A stretch of DNA of 64,000 nt from Polyangiaceae bacterium (GTDB taxonomy: Bacteria > Myxococcota_A > Polyangia > Polyangiales > Polyangiaceae): contig JANXOF010000036.1 in assembly GCA_025353725.1 (NCBI GenBank), forward strand, positions 1 to 64,000, in the 5' to 3' direction. The notes under the pieces are model-generated. The model was not told the origin of the DNA. It searched no databases and worked only from the letters and a program-made list of their open reading frames with translations. Below are positions 26,182 through 38,728 of this stretch, one piece after another (the stretch's first letter is position 1; each line of letters begins with the position of its first letter). The position numbers were made by a program, and so were the translations under genes.

Positions 26182-26961
26182 CTAAGGGCAGTGGCCGAAG
26201 GCGATTCCCGCGAGGACGCGGGCGGGCTCGATGGCGGTACAGCCTCCGCATGCCGCGGGATCGCCCACTTTGCAAAGTCGCCGACACGTTGAAAAACCGC
26301 CCGATGGCGTGCACACGCGCCCCGCGCCGCAGTCGGTGTCCGCGGTGCACACGCCGCTCTGAAGCTGCGCGGTTCTCACTTTCATGCACTCTGCAGTCTT
26401 CGTCGCTTCCCGAAAGACGCACGCCGCCGCAAGGATGTTGCCGTCCTTCGGGTCGAAGCCGCAGGACCGTTCATCGGCATAGTCACACGTCACCGCGCAT
26501 GCGCGCACGAGGACTGTGCCGGCGTCGGTCGCGGTTTTGGGATACTCGCCGCAGAGGGCCGCACGAACGCCGGTGCACGCCGCGCCTAGCTCCTCACACG
26601 GCGCTCGGCAAACGCTCTCGCTGCAGACGAGGCCCTTCGCGCACTCACGCGTCGTAAGGCACGAAAGGCCTATCGCCGCTGTGCCCGCCGAAACGCAGGT
26701 GGCGGCCCCGGACTCTCCGACATCACACGTCTCCGTCGCCTCGCAGCCGCATTGCGCGGACACGCTGCACGGCTTCGCACACGTTGACGCCGCGGAGGCG
26801 GCGGCCTCGGGGCTTTCCTTTGGTAACTCCGCTTTAGGAGACGCGTCTCCCTCCCCAGTCTCAAGCGCGGCATTGGGCTCGCCGGAGGCGCACGCGGCAC
26901 CCCACGCCGTAGCCCCCAGAGCCACGATCACGCTTGCCAGAGACCCGCTGAGTTTTGTCAT
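26182..26961 (-). CDS. Cysteine-rich secreted lipoprotein
   Basis: 259 residues from ATG 26961 (MTKLSGSLAS); the longer frame to 27075 overlaps the VWA gene. Lipobox AWGAAC. The mature protein has about 26 cysteines in short Dickkopf-like clusters: CAKPCSVSAQCGCEATETC, LTTRECAKGLVCSES, CTADTDCGAGRVC. This disulfide-rich style recurs in the large protein at 11426 and in the protease at 6501. Function is unknown. It follows the VWA lipoprotein by 14 bp and precedes the RNA-modification operon by 8 bp, all on the minus strand. Confidence 0.7.
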   Translation of the reverse strand: MTKLSGSLASVIVALGATAWGAACASGEPNAALETGEGDASPKAELPKESPEAAASAASTCAKPCSVSAQCGCEATETCDVGESGAATCVSAGTAAIGLSCLTTRECAKGLVCSESVCRAPCEELGAACTGVRAALCGEYPKTATDAGTVLVRACAVTCDYADERSCGFDPKDGNILAAACVFREATKTAECMKVRTAQLQSGVCTADTDCGAGRVCTPSGGFSTCRRLCKVGDPAACGGCTAIEPARVLAGIAFGHCP

Positions 26962-26975
26962 GTCGGAGGGCCCTG

Positions 26976-27980
26976 TCAGCGCGGCAGTGGAGGAAGGTTG
27001 AGGCAGGCGAGCGTGAACGTATCGAGCGCGTCTTTCACCGCAACGTCGAACGTGTCTTGGCACACGGAGCGCCAAATCACGTTGGATTTACCGGTCGCCG
27101 GAGAGGCCGACTGCTTCACAAAGTCGTGCAGTCGCGGGGCTGCATTCCCGCCGCCCGTCGCGCTAAGGGCTCCGCCGTTGCACGTCTCCTTTTCCGGCCC
27201 GGAAATGACGGCGCCTGCCCAACGGCCTCGAAGCTGCTTCACTTGGTCGAGCTTGCGGACGAGGCCCACGGGCGTCGGGTTGTCGAGGCCGCTGTCTTCT
27301 TCGTCCGAGAGGATGAGGAACGAGAGAAGGGCGTCGCTCCGTAAGAAGTCTCGGTTGTGGTCGTCGAGGCGATCCGTAAGCGCGAGGAACAACGCTTGAA
27401 GCGGCCGCTCCTCCGCCGTCCCCTTGACACCGAGGCCGGCTCGACACGCAAACGCAGACGCGACGCCGACATCGGTACGCTCGAGCCAGGTACGGGGCGG
27501 TCCAGGGCTGCACGTTGACACGGGCGTGGTGACGAAACCACCGCGGCCGCCGGTCTTGTAGTCGGCTCGTTCTGTATCCGTGCTCGTGACCGCGAGTCGA
27601 TAGTCGAGTCGCGCGCCTGACTTCGTCCTGAAGGCGTCTAACACATCGACGAACTTCGGGAAGTTCGCGCGCAGCTTCTCTTGCTTACCTTGCATCGATC
27701 CCGAGTCGTCGATGACGAACACAACGTCCATCTTGCTGCATTCGTCTTTGGGTGCCGCCGCGTCGGCCTCCAACGCGACGTTGCTCGCGAAGCCACCGCC
27801 CTGGCCCTCGGGCGGAGTGGTGCCGCTCGTCGAGGTACCGTCGAAGGCTCGGTCCGCGCGCGCCCCACAAGCAGCGCATGGAGCGAGCGCCGCCAGCAAA
27901 GCTGGAATCGCGAACAAAGAGGACAAAGAGGACAAAGAGGACAACCGGAACAACGAGAACGAAGAACTGAGCCGTTGCAC
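26976..27980 (-). CDS. Von Willebrand factor A domain lipoprotein
   Basis: 334 residues from a GTG at 27980. The signal region contains a Leu-Ser-Ser repeat and ends in lipobox PCAAC (Cys ~38). The VWA domain starts near residue 83 (MDVVFVIDDSGSMQGKQEKL). The MIDAS D-x-S-x-S is intact, so metal-dependent ligand binding is expected outside the cell. Several cysteines lie around residues 150-180 and near the end. It is followed 14 bp later by the cysteine-rich lipoprotein; the two probably form one transcript. A second, different VWA lipoprotein lies at 38729. Confidence 0.85.
   Translation of the reverse strand: MQRLSSSFSLFRLSSLSSLSSLFAIPALLAALAPCAACGARADRAFDGTSTSGTTPPEGQGGGFASNVALEADAAAPKDECSKMDVVFVIDDSGSMQGKQEKLRANFPKFVDVLDAFRTKSGARLDYRLAVTSTDTERADYKTGGRGGFVTTPVSTCSPGPPRTWLERTDVGVASAFACRAGLGVKGTAEERPLQALFLALTDRLDDHNRDFLRSDALLSFLILSDEEDSGLDNPTPVGLVRKLDQVKQLRGRWAGAVISGPEKETCNGGALSATGGGNAAPRLHDFVKQSASPATGKSNVIWRSVCQDTFDVAVKDALDTFTLACLNLPPLPR
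27914..27940. repeat. 9-bp tandem repeat inside a signal peptide
   Basis: Three head-to-tail copies of ACAAAGAGG (plus strand). On the coding (minus) strand they read Leu-Ser-Ser units in the signal peptide of the VWA lipoprotein. Unit length is a multiple of three, so copy-number changes would lengthen or shorten the hydrophobic core without shifting frame. Confidence 0.8.
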
Positions 27981-28025
27981 GGGAGGACGCGTAGCTCAAA
28001 GCTACGCTTCACGCAACTCCGCGGC

Positions 28026-29564
28026 CTACCGGCCGGCGTTAACCATACCGAGCTCGGCCAGCGCTTCGTAGTGGGCGACGACGAGCTCTTCGCGTGGCGC
28101 GTTCTCGAACATGTGCGAGGGCATCATTCCTTCGCTCACATCGTTCGGTGTTAGCGCCCATAGCCAGTGGTTGCCGTCAGCGACGCGGCTTACGACCTCG
28201 CTCGCCTCGACGCTATTTCCCAGATGCTGATTGACGAGTCGTACTTGCATATCGTTCCACGGCGACGCCGTCGAGGAACGGAAAAGGACCTGATACGGAA
28301 GCCAGTTGCTTTGAGGTAAACTCGTTTTTTCGTCCGAAATGACGCTGCGAAATGTCAAGTAGGCGCAGTTCGTGGGGAGTCGCGCGCCGTTGGCTACCCA
28401 AAACTTAGCGGCGCTTCCTGTGGTCAGCGATCGGATCCCGTCGACGTGGTTTTTTAGCCATTCGGCGACGGTGCTACTCGAAAGGTCGTCGAAGCTTCCG
28501 CCGAGTGCCTCGAGTTGTGTCTTTAGAAAGCCCGCGACGGGAGCTAGCTTGCGGTTGCCGACACTTTTGCACAGGTTTCGAGCAGCGGGCCATACCTCGT
28601 CGCACCCGGCCGTGGGTCGCGACGTGTAGAGGTCTAAGGTTCGGAGAAGCGTGTCCGCGACCTCTGACCCGTGCGCCGCGCTGTCGAGTGAAACCATCGA
28701 ACGCGTCCGCGAAGCGATAGCCGGGTCACTGGCGATCGTTTGGAGAGCATTCGAGACACCCTGACTGTAGCCTAAAAAGTGCAGCGGAATCGGCCCAAAG
28801 GCCGCGTCTAAGGTGGCAATCGCCTCACGGCCTTTGGCCGCGTTGTGTTCGATATCGATGAAGGTGCCCGTGTCGACGCGAACGATCTCGAGACACGGAA
28901 TCGCCGTGCGCACGGCTTTGATGTGTCCTTCGAGTTCCATCTTTGAAGGGAGGCGAATGACTCCGGGGAAGACGACGAGTGCCTCGCGCTTTCCCTCGCA
29001 CACCTTCCTGGCAGCGGCAGGCGGCAGGTACCCGTGAGCGAGACGGAAAGACGACGGCTCGTAGAGTGGAAAGTGCGTCCGCAGCAGTGCGTCGACGCCG
29101 GCCTGGAAGGCTTCGGGCTCCTTCGCCGCCGCGGTCATGCCCGCGACGCGATGCAAGATCGTAAGCCCGTGGATGCGTTCGCGAAGCCAGAACTTGATCG
29201 CTGCGTCGTGAAGCGCCTCGGCGGGGGCAAGCTGCGCGAACCGCAACGCGGCCGCGGCTCGAGCGCTGGTCATGGCGCGCGGGGTCGGTGATGCTTGGAC
29301 GTCGCGCAACGTCGCGCACAAGTCGTCGACGCGTGAGACCGGGCACACCGTTTCGAACTCGGGAGTGAGCGGGTCGCGCTGCACCACCTCACGAAGCTTG
29401 GCGACGTCCGCGGTTGACAGCGCGGACGGCGCGTCGCCCGATTCGTCCGATGGGCCATCGACGCCGCAGCCCGCGGCGAGCACCAAAAGGGCTGCGGGCA
29501 GCTGTGTCGTAAATCGTGCGGTGGCCGAATTCACGTTGAGACCGAGGAGTTGGCGGAGCTTCAT
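28026..29564 (-). CDS. Secreted alpha/beta-hydrolase-like lipoprotein
   Basis: 512 residues from ATG 29564 (MKLRQLLGLN), preferred over 29603 because a signal peptide with lipobox LAAGC follows. The nucleophile elbow LHFLGYSQGVSNAL (G-x-S-x-G) lies near residue 264, typical of lipases, esterases and thioesterases. A likely acid and His are further on (candidates VSLDSAAHGSE and VADGNHWLW). An N-terminal helical region (residues 40-170) precedes the hydrolase fold. The substrate is unknown. It stands alone between the VWA gene and a divergent small lipoprotein. Confidence 0.65.
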   Translation of the reverse strand: MKLRQLLGLNVNSATARFTTQLPAALLVLAAGCGVDGPSDESGDAPSALSTADVAKLREVVQRDPLTPEFETVCPVSRVDDLCATLRDVQASPTPRAMTSARAAAALRFAQLAPAEALHDAAIKFWLRERIHGLTILHRVAGMTAAAKEPEAFQAGVDALLRTHFPLYEPSSFRLAHGYLPPAAARKVCEGKREALVVFPGVIRLPSKMELEGHIKAVRTAIPCLEIVRVDTGTFIDIEHNAAKGREAIATLDAAFGPIPLHFLGYSQGVSNALQTIASDPAIASRTRSMVSLDSAAHGSEVADTLLRTLDLYTSRPTAGCDEVWPAARNLCKSVGNRKLAPVAGFLKTQLEALGGSFDDLSSSTVAEWLKNHVDGIRSLTTGSAAKFWVANGARLPTNCAYLTFRSVISDEKTSLPQSNWLPYQVLFRSSTASPWNDMQVRLVNQHLGNSVEASEVVSRVADGNHWLWALTPNDVSEGMMPSHMFENAPREELVVAHYEALAELGMVNAGR

Positions 29565-29944
29565 GGCGGATCTGTTCTCAACGGACGTGGGAAGGGGAAC
29601 CACGGCGGACGCGAGGCTCGACGGCTCGCGACGAACGAGCTTTCGAGCGACGTTGGGTCACCGCATTCGTCGAGGTGCAGGAGACAGGCCACGCCGCCTA
29701 CATAAACTTACGTTTCGGATCGCTCGCTCGATGCGCTTGCAGGATAAGCCGCTCGAGACTCCTCGGGGGGGCCGTGGACGGACCTGGGGGGAGCCTGAGA
29801 CCTAGGTCCTTCGTGCGCGGCGCGCGGCGCGGCGCGGCGCGGCGAGCCACATCTGCACTACGTTTGGGGGCCGACGACGAATGCCGATTTCGCGAACTGA
29901 CCGAAGGCTTGAACGCTGAAGGGCGTCGTGGGAGCTTACAGCCC
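29565..29944. other. 380-bp divergent intergenic region
   Basis: Separates the hydrolase gene (minus) from the small lipoprotein (plus). It contains a GC-only run of CGGCG/GCGCG repeats at about 29817-29843 and no convincing open frame. Promoters for both genes should lie here; none could be placed with confidence. Confidence 0.4.
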
Positions 29945-30385
29945 GTGACGTTGCCGAAGACTCTTCGAATTCGTGTGGTTGAACGTGCGTTCGCGTCACT
30001 TGTGGCTCTCGGTGCTTCAGCGGCGTGCACGGCCTCTACCGAGCCTCAGCTACGCGTCGGGGTAGACGACGTCTTCAAGGCCTGCCAAGTCCGGGTCGCT
30101 TGGAAAGAGAGCACGGCGGAGACCTGTGTGAATTGCCTCGCCGCGGCGGTGAGCCCCGCCTGCGAGTGCGAGGCGTTCAAAGAGTTCGGTGGCCTCTGCC
30201 ATGCGCAAGACGAAGCTCGGCGCGCGGAGCCGAGCTGTACCGGCGCTAGCGAAGACTGTGCGCGAGCGTGCGGGGCCGGCTGCTCCTGCCTTGAGGCTTG
30301 CTACGTTCAAACGAGCGCGTGCAAGCGGCTCATCGATGCACGAGACGGCTGCGTCGTCGATGTCTGTACGCGCTCCTGCGACTGA
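29945..30385 (+). CDS. Small cysteine-rich lipoprotein
   Basis: 146 residues from GTG 29945 (TTG 29951 also possible); the open frame extends to 29675 but the upstream part looks non-coding. The signal peptide ends in lipobox ASAAC. Fourteen or so cysteines follow in close pairs (TCVNCLAAAVSPACECEAF, CARACGAGCSCLEACY). These could form a disulfide-rich fold or bind metal. I recognise no family. The acidic-tail gene follows on the same strand after 121 bp. Confidence 0.6.
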   Translation: MTLPKTLRIRVVERAFASLVALGASAACTASTEPQLRVGVDDVFKACQVRVAWKESTAETCVNCLAAAVSPACECEAFKEFGGLCHAQDEARRAEPSCTGASEDCARACGAGCSCLEACYVQTSACKRLIDARDGCVVDVCTRSCD

Positions 30386-30506
30386 GCTCGGCGGTTTGCT
30401 GACGAGCGCCGCCAAGTGCGGCTCGGGAGGTGCTTCTCGTCGCCGTGAAGAAGCTTTCTTTACGAGTCGCTTGCATGCGCCGCGTCATCTGGGTTACCTG
30501 CCGCCA

Positions 30507-31025
30507 ATGAGCTACACCTTCACCCTCGCCGCGACCCCGAAGGGCGCGACAGAGATCGATGCGCTGACGGGCGCGCGTCGTGATCAGTTCATCTCTGCCT
30601 CCAAAGGCCAGATGGACGGAAAGCCCTGCAAGAAGCCGAGCGACTACTTCCGCCACATGGCCGAGGAACTCGATGAGGAGGTCGACGTCCAGTACGCCGA
30701 GCTTTGGACCGTCACGCGTGACGGCAAGGACAAGGCGCTGTACGAGCTTTGGTACTTCCCCTCGGCCGACGCGGGAACGGTCTTCGAGGCAAACAAGGTA
30801 AAGTCGGCGGGCGTCGAGATCATCGATGGCACCTTCGAGGCACAAGAGGCCGGCAAGAAGGCCGAGAAGCTCGCCGAAGACCTCCAAGACCCCTTCGACG
30901 ACCGCGAGACCGAACCGGCCGACGACGACGACGATGACGACGATGACGACGACGATGACGCCGACGACGACGACGATGACGACGACGATGATGACGAAGA
31001 GGACGAAGAAGACGAAGAGGACTGA
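30507..31025 (+). CDS. Protein with a long poly-aspartate tail
   Basis: 172 residues from ATG 30507. Residues 1-135 form a soluble, apparently cytoplasmic domain (MSYTFTLAATPKGATEID, DYFRHMAEELDEEVDVQYAE, KALYELWYFPSADAGTVFEA) with no recognised family. The last ~35 residues are almost only Asp, then Asp/Glu. A tail of this kind could bind calcium, mimic DNA or act as a charge spacer; nothing in the sequence decides. Codons alternate GAC/GAT, so it is translated coding rather than a pure nucleotide repeat. The antisense frame (30330-31040, Val/Ile-rich) is its shadow. Confidence 0.75.
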   Translation: MSYTFTLAATPKGATEIDALTGARRDQFISASKGQMDGKPCKKPSDYFRHMAEELDEEVDVQYAELWTVTRDGKDKALYELWYFPSADAGTVFEANKVKSAGVEIIDGTFEAQEAGKKAEKLAEDLQDPFDDRETEPADDDDDDDDDDDDDADDDDDDDDDDDEEDEEDEED

Positions 31026-31049
31026 GCTCTCGCGCGTCACGCGTGAGCG

Positions 31050-31086
<37 letters not shown>

Positions 31087-31212
31087 CCCCCGGCGTAGTC
31101 GCTGTTTTTACGGTGCGCGGTTGGGGGGCCCGGCCGGGCGGTCTACGCAAGACTTGCGACTCGAGCCGACTGCCTCAGGGAAGCTTTCCGGAGTAGGGTG
31201 AAAACCGGTCTG

Positions 31213-31598
31213 TTAGAAAGTCGTGCCGACCGAGCCGGTTCCGGCTGCGCAGCGAATGCCCACGAGCCGGCGTTCTTCGCGAAGGAAAGGAAGGTTCGCG
31301 GTGGTTCCCACGCGGGCAAACCACGCGGTGCGGCTGTTGCGGCTAGTGAGCGCGAACCGCAGGCCTGCTAAAACCTCAGGACCGAAGGTGAATGCATTCT
31401 GTGCGACGTGCTTATCGGGCTCGCCCCTGTCGCTCGAGCGGTGGTGGCGTGGGTGGAAAATCTGAGCGGACGCTCTGCCGCGAGTCCAATCTTGGTCCCG
31501 GTCGCCACGATAATTCGCACCGGCTCGGCGTTGGCTGTACCCGCCGAACTCGCGAGACCGAACGCCAAGACGTCACTCAGCACGGCAGCTCGGGTCAC
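31213..31598 (-). pseudogene. Frameshifted secreted protein gene with intact ribosome-binding site
   Basis: Starts at GTG 31598 with a near-perfect AGGAGG five bases upstream and a signal peptide (DVLAFGLASSAGTANA). Then comes EPVRIIVATGTKIGLAAERP, which recalls the start of myxobacterial caspase-like proteins. This frame stops at 31368. In another frame from about 31405 down to TAA at 31213, good coding continues (AFTFGPEVLAGLRFALTSRN, FARVGTTANLPFLREERR). It ends in Phe, as outer-membrane barrels do. A frameshift near 31400-31440 therefore splits the gene. Whether both halves belonged to one protein is uncertain. Confidence 0.5.
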
Positions 31599-31606
31599 GG
31601 TGCCTC

Positions 31607-31966
31607 CTACCCGACGCTAAGCGTACTCAAGCCGCGAAGGTCTTTGATAGCGCGTGCGCGCGCGACTACCTGGGGTGACCCGACCAGGACCATGCCGCGC
31701 GCGACTTCGTTCTCGATTTTGGTCGAACGCTTGGAAAAATAGACGGTGCTTGCGACGGGGTCGGCTGCGGTACTAGAGCGCGCCGCGCGCGACGACCGGA
31801 ATGGCGGCAGCCGCCGCAAGCGGTAGGACAACGGACGCGAGGACGCCCCACGCGCGCTGGGCAATGAGGCGACGCCTGCCGCAAGCGACCCGATCTGGCC
31901 GAGGACGCGGCCCGCGCGGAGCGACTCTGGGCGCAGCTTGAGCACCCGTAGCCTCGGTAAACACAC
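31607..31966 (-). pseudogene. Frameshifted single-span membrane protein relic
   Basis: Frame ending at TAG 31607 reads a good C-terminus (ASTVYFSKRSTKIENEVARG, then MVLVGSPQVVARARAIKDL). The preceding membrane segment (WGVLASVVLPLAAAAAIPVV) is in a different frame, which stops at 31773. A frameshift near 31770-31790 separates them. The original layout, short cytoplasmic part, one membrane span and outer domain, resembles an anti-sigma factor, but no zinc motif survives. Its stop overlaps the ribosome-binding site of the next broken gene, so the two were an operon that decayed together. Confidence 0.4.
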
Positions 31967-32171
31967 CGACTGACAGTCAGCCGCTCATGCTGACTAGCGA
32001 CCGATTCGCCTCTCGGTACCTGTACGTTTCCTAGGGCCCCTTCATACCGTCGCGTCGAACAGGACCGCGGTCGGCATACCCTCTGCGGTACGTGCTCGAG
32101 GCAACGTCTCTCACATTCGCGAGCCTGTAGGAGAGACTACAATATCACCGTGTACCGTCGTCTCTAGCACC

Positions 32172-32327
32172 ATGGCGGCGGCCGCAGCACTCGCCGCGTG
32201 CCGCGCAGCGGCGCCCGAGTCGAAAGGCGACGGTGATGTCTATGTCGTAGGCGACCAAGCCAGCGATGCATCCGTCGTTTTTACTCCGGAATCGTTCGGC
32301 GCAATGATCGGGACCGTGGCAGTCTAA
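32172..32327 (+). CDS. Very short lipoprotein or lipoprotein remnant
   Basis: 51 residues: MAAAAALAAC (lipobox-like) followed by RAAAPESKGDGDVYVVGDQ and a hydrophobic end. There is no clear ribosome-binding site. The N-terminus lacks the usual basic residues, so this may be the remains of a longer lipoprotein gene rather than a functional small protein. Confidence 0.3.
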   Translation: MAAAAALAACRAAAPESKGDGDVYVVGDQASDASVVFTPESFGAMIGTVAV

Positions 32328-32382
32328 GGCCGCCATGCGTCGCTGCGCGGCCCGGCGCCGCTCTCCTGCCATCTATCGGCGG

Positions 32383-33900
32383 TCACTTTGGCGCCGTGAG
32401 CTTCCCCTCCCAGGTCCAGATCATCGGCCTGCCGGGAGGCTTCATAGCCATGAACAGGATTCCAGGCTGCGCGCCACCGGTCGCTAAGATGGCCTGAAAC
32501 GTTTGCTTTGCGTTGCCCGAGTCGACGACGGCGGTCGTCCGCTTCTCAAAGTCGACCGACGCGATGCTAAAGCGGATCTGCGCGTGCTTGCCATCGACCA
32601 GGATGTCGCGCCCTTGCTCGCCGATCGTCGAGGGGGCATTCGCGACGAGCGCGTCGAGCAGGTTCTTATCCGACCCACCGAGGAAACGGTCGCTATCGCC
32701 GCATGGCCCGCGGCTTCCCATTTGAACACAGAGGGTAGAAAAGAGCCCTTTCGCGAGGGACTGGCTGCGATCGGCGAGGTTCTTGATCTCGAGGAACGGA
32801 TCTCCCGTGCCTAGGTCGTTGGGGTGAGCGCGGAGGATCGAATCGAGCGACTGCACGGCCGTCACGTAGGCCTTGGGAAATGCGTCAGGCGCGGCGGCAC
32901 GCGCGAGCCATAGGAAGTTGCGGACCGCCTGGTTGTCGACGTGTACATCCGTCGACGGGTCGATGAGATCCAATGACGCCTCGAAAACGCTTTTATCCAT
33001 CGCGTCCATGCGACGAAGGCACCCACCGCCGACCGTCGGCGTGTAGCAGGGATTGGCGGTGAAGCTCGTTGCAAAGATGTCCGCGAAGGCCTCGTGCAAG
33101 AAGGGCGTCTCCGCCTCGACCGGGAGCGGAGCCGTTTTCGACCAAAGCGCGAGGTGGAGGCCGTGCCCTGTCTCGTGAAGCACCGTGTCGACACTTAGAA
33201 AGCTTGGCTCTTTGACGGCAATCGGATGTTCGCCGCCGCCGAAGCTGCCGGGCTCGTGGCTGAGCCGAACGTAGTCGCAAGCCAGCGCTCCCGTGTAGCT
33301 ATAGTCCGCGTTGGGGGAAGGGATGAAGGCCATGGCCTCTCGGAGGTGCGTGGCGTCTCCCGAAAGGGCCTCCGCGACCATCGCGGCGGATCGGGTTTGG
33401 ATTCGCGCGATCGTGTCGGGAGCGGTATCGCCGCTCCGCATGGCGCCCGCCAGTTGGCGACGAAAGTGGTCCAGAATCAGCGGGAATCGACACGTCTGCT
33501 CCTCGAGCACCCGCCTTAGCTCGGCGACGTCCTTGGCCGCGGTGAGTTGACCGTGGACCGTCCGGAGGGCGGGCTCCCAGTCGCGCCCGAAGTAGGAAGT
33601 CATGATCGCCGCTGCCGACGCTCCCTCTGGGGCGCCGACGAAGTACCGTAAGTTTCGCGCCTTGACCGATGCTCCAGCGGCCTCCCAGAACGCGAGATAG
33701 CTCTGAAGCTTTGGCAGGACTTTAACGTTGAAGTCGCGATGGTCCTGCGCAGATTGCGGCAGTTTAGGGTCTTCGACGAAGCGTACGTCGAGCACTGTCG
33801 GGGCAACGGTCGCGGCGTGTTCGCTCGCGTTGTCCGAGGATTCCGGCGTCCCGGTGCACGCCCCGAGAGCCAAGAAGAAAAGGGCGGGTAGCGATCTCAT
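32383..33900 (-). CDS. Secreted zinc metalloprotease lipoprotein
   Basis: 505 residues from ATG 33900 (MRSLPALFFLALGAC), where a signal peptide with lipobox begins; the frame is open to 34065 without one. The zinc site VLHETGHGLHLALW (H-E-x2-H) is near residue 240. A downstream LHEAFADIFAT block near residue 267 could supply the third ligand Glu and an Asp, as in gluzincins of the thermolysin/M36 type. A helical N-terminal region (residues 30-200) precedes it. It has no propeptide motif I can name. It is probably an extracytoplasmic peptidase. Confidence 0.75.
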   Translation of the reverse strand: MRSLPALFFLALGACTGTPESSDNASEHAATVAPTVLDVRFVEDPKLPQSAQDHRDFNVKVLPKLQSYLAFWEAAGASVKARNLRYFVGAPEGASAAAIMTSYFGRDWEPALRTVHGQLTAAKDVAELRRVLEEQTCRFPLILDHFRRQLAGAMRSGDTAPDTIARIQTRSAAMVAEALSGDATHLREAMAFIPSPNADYSYTGALACDYVRLSHEPGSFGGGEHPIAVKEPSFLSVDTVLHETGHGLHLALWSKTAPLPVEAETPFLHEAFADIFATSFTANPCYTPTVGGGCLRRMDAMDKSVFEASLDLIDPSTDVHVDNQAVRNFLWLARAAAPDAFPKAYVTAVQSLDSILRAHPNDLGTGDPFLEIKNLADRSQSLAKGLFSTLCVQMGSRGPCGDSDRFLGGSDKNLLDALVANAPSTIGEQGRDILVDGKHAQIRFSIASVDFEKRTTAVVDSGNAKQTFQAILATGGAQPGILFMAMKPPGRPMIWTWEGKLTAPK

Positions 33901-34298
33901 GGCCTGACCAAGTCGTCTCTTGCCTTCCGCACATCGCCTGTAGGTTCGCATGATGTAGGACCGAGTAAGCACGGCGCGTGCCGGACTTCGTGGGGCGCAA
34001 ATCGCGCTAAACCTAGGTGATTCTGGAGGTTTTACGAAACGATCGGGCCAGGGCAAGCGATCCACCCTGCTCGTCGGGAACCGCTGCGGGGCCGAGCGGT
34101 GAGCTCGCGCGCGACGCCCATCGCGAAAAACGGAACCGATTGGGCGTACGCCGCTTGGACTGAAGCGACAGCGCTTATCGAATTCTTATTTACCTCGAGG
34201 TAACACCGCGCGATTCATCGGAGGAAATTCGCGCCGCGCGTCGGCGCGATTTGGCGACTTCGCGTGGCTGGCACTAAAAATGCTTTGCTGAAGTTATT
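33901..34298. other. 398-bp divergent intergenic region
   Basis: Lies between the metalloprotease (minus) and a broken lipoprotein gene (plus). The right part (about 34170-34298) is more AT-rich than the surroundings and should hold the promoter of the latter. No gene, hairpin with T-run or clear operator was found. Confidence 0.4.
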
Positions 34299-34742
34299 AT
34301 GAATCGTACACATAGCCTGTCCGCGTTTGATCTCTTGATGTGCGTGAATAGTTTTGGATGTAGCAATAATTTAGATACCTCGCAGCCCTTCGATAGGTCG
34401 AGCGACCTTTCGACCGCTTTGTCTCGCCCATCGCTAAGTGGGATGTACATCCGCTAGCCGCTCGTGTTTGCAAGCGATGATCTCGCCTCTCTTGCGTTCA
34501 CGGCGGAGACTCCGACGACAGGTAAGGATGCAGCCGTCACGTGTCAAATCGGCGGGGAAGATTCGCGGGATACGGTTTCAGGCGCCGAGGTCGTTACCGC
34601 CAGCGGCCAGCCGAAGGCACTCGGCATGATGGATCGCGGGACGTTTCGCTTCGATCCTGGAACCTCGCGGCTGACGCTGCGGAGCCACGACGGCTCCGAG
34701 CGAAGCTTCCTTGCTCGCGAGCGCGAAAGCTATTTCTCGTAG
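34299..34742 (+). pseudogene. Lipoprotein gene interrupted by an in-frame TAG
   Basis: From ATG 34299 a frame reads a lipoprotein-like N-terminus (MNRTHSLSAFDLLMC, then NSFGC). After 52 residues it meets TAG at 34455. The same frame continues at once with PLVFASDDLASLAF, a beta-rich domain (GTFRFDPGTSRLTLRSHDGS) and its own TAG at 34740. The sequence across the stop (SGMYIR-stop-PLVFAS) reads as one continuous protein of about 147 residues, so a single nonsense mutation is the simplest explanation. Reinitiation at GTG 34464 is possible, but that product would lack the signal peptide. Confidence 0.6.
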
Positions 34743-34807
34743 GCCTTGGAAGCGAGAGCGGAGTCGCGCCTGGGAGGACGACGACTTCCCTGATACAGGG
34801 CGTGACC

Positions 34808-38374
<3,567 letters not shown>

Positions 38375-38428
38375 GCCATTCGGGCTCATCCCCGCGAAGG
38401 CATTCGGAGTGTGAAGTGGAGCTGCGAC

Positions 38429-38710
38429 TTAGACGATAACGCTGACGCCCTTCCAGAAGGCGACGCGATCTTTGATGTTCGCGGCCTTCTCGCTCGGCTC
38501 GGGGTAGAACCACGCCGCATCTTTGTTCGTCTCACTCCCGACGACGACGTCGTGGTAACTCGCCGTGCCCTTCCACGGACAGCGGCTATGTGTCTCGCTG
38601 GGTCGAAAATGCCCCATCACAAGCGAACCCGCGGGAAAGTAGTGATTGCCTTCGACTACGATAGTGTCGTTTGACTCGGCGAGAACGGTGCCCTTCCAAA
38701 TGGCTTTCAT
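38429..38710 (-). CDS. DUF427-domain protein
   Basis: 93 residues, matching a single DUF427 domain: MKAIWKGTVLAESNDTIVVE at the start, YFPAGSL, CPWKGTASYHDV, and DAAWFYPEPSEKAANIKDRV. The family is common in soil bacteria and its biochemical role is not established. It is convergent with the SNF2 gene 54 bp away and is followed upstream by the VWA lipoprotein on the same strand (18 bp apart), so the two may be cotranscribed. Confidence 0.9.
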   Translation of the reverse strand: MKAIWKGTVLAESNDTIVVEGNHYFPAGSLVMGHFRPSETHSRCPWKGTASYHDVVVGSETNKDAAWFYPEPSEKAANIKDRVAFWKGVSVIV

Positions 38711-38728
38711 GGGAGCTACCCTAGCGCG

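Noticed and set aside
30330-31040. Minus-strand frame rich in Val and Ile resembling a membrane protein
   Set aside because: It is the exact antisense of the poly-aspartate tail; its hydrophobicity is produced by the complement of GAC/GAT codons.
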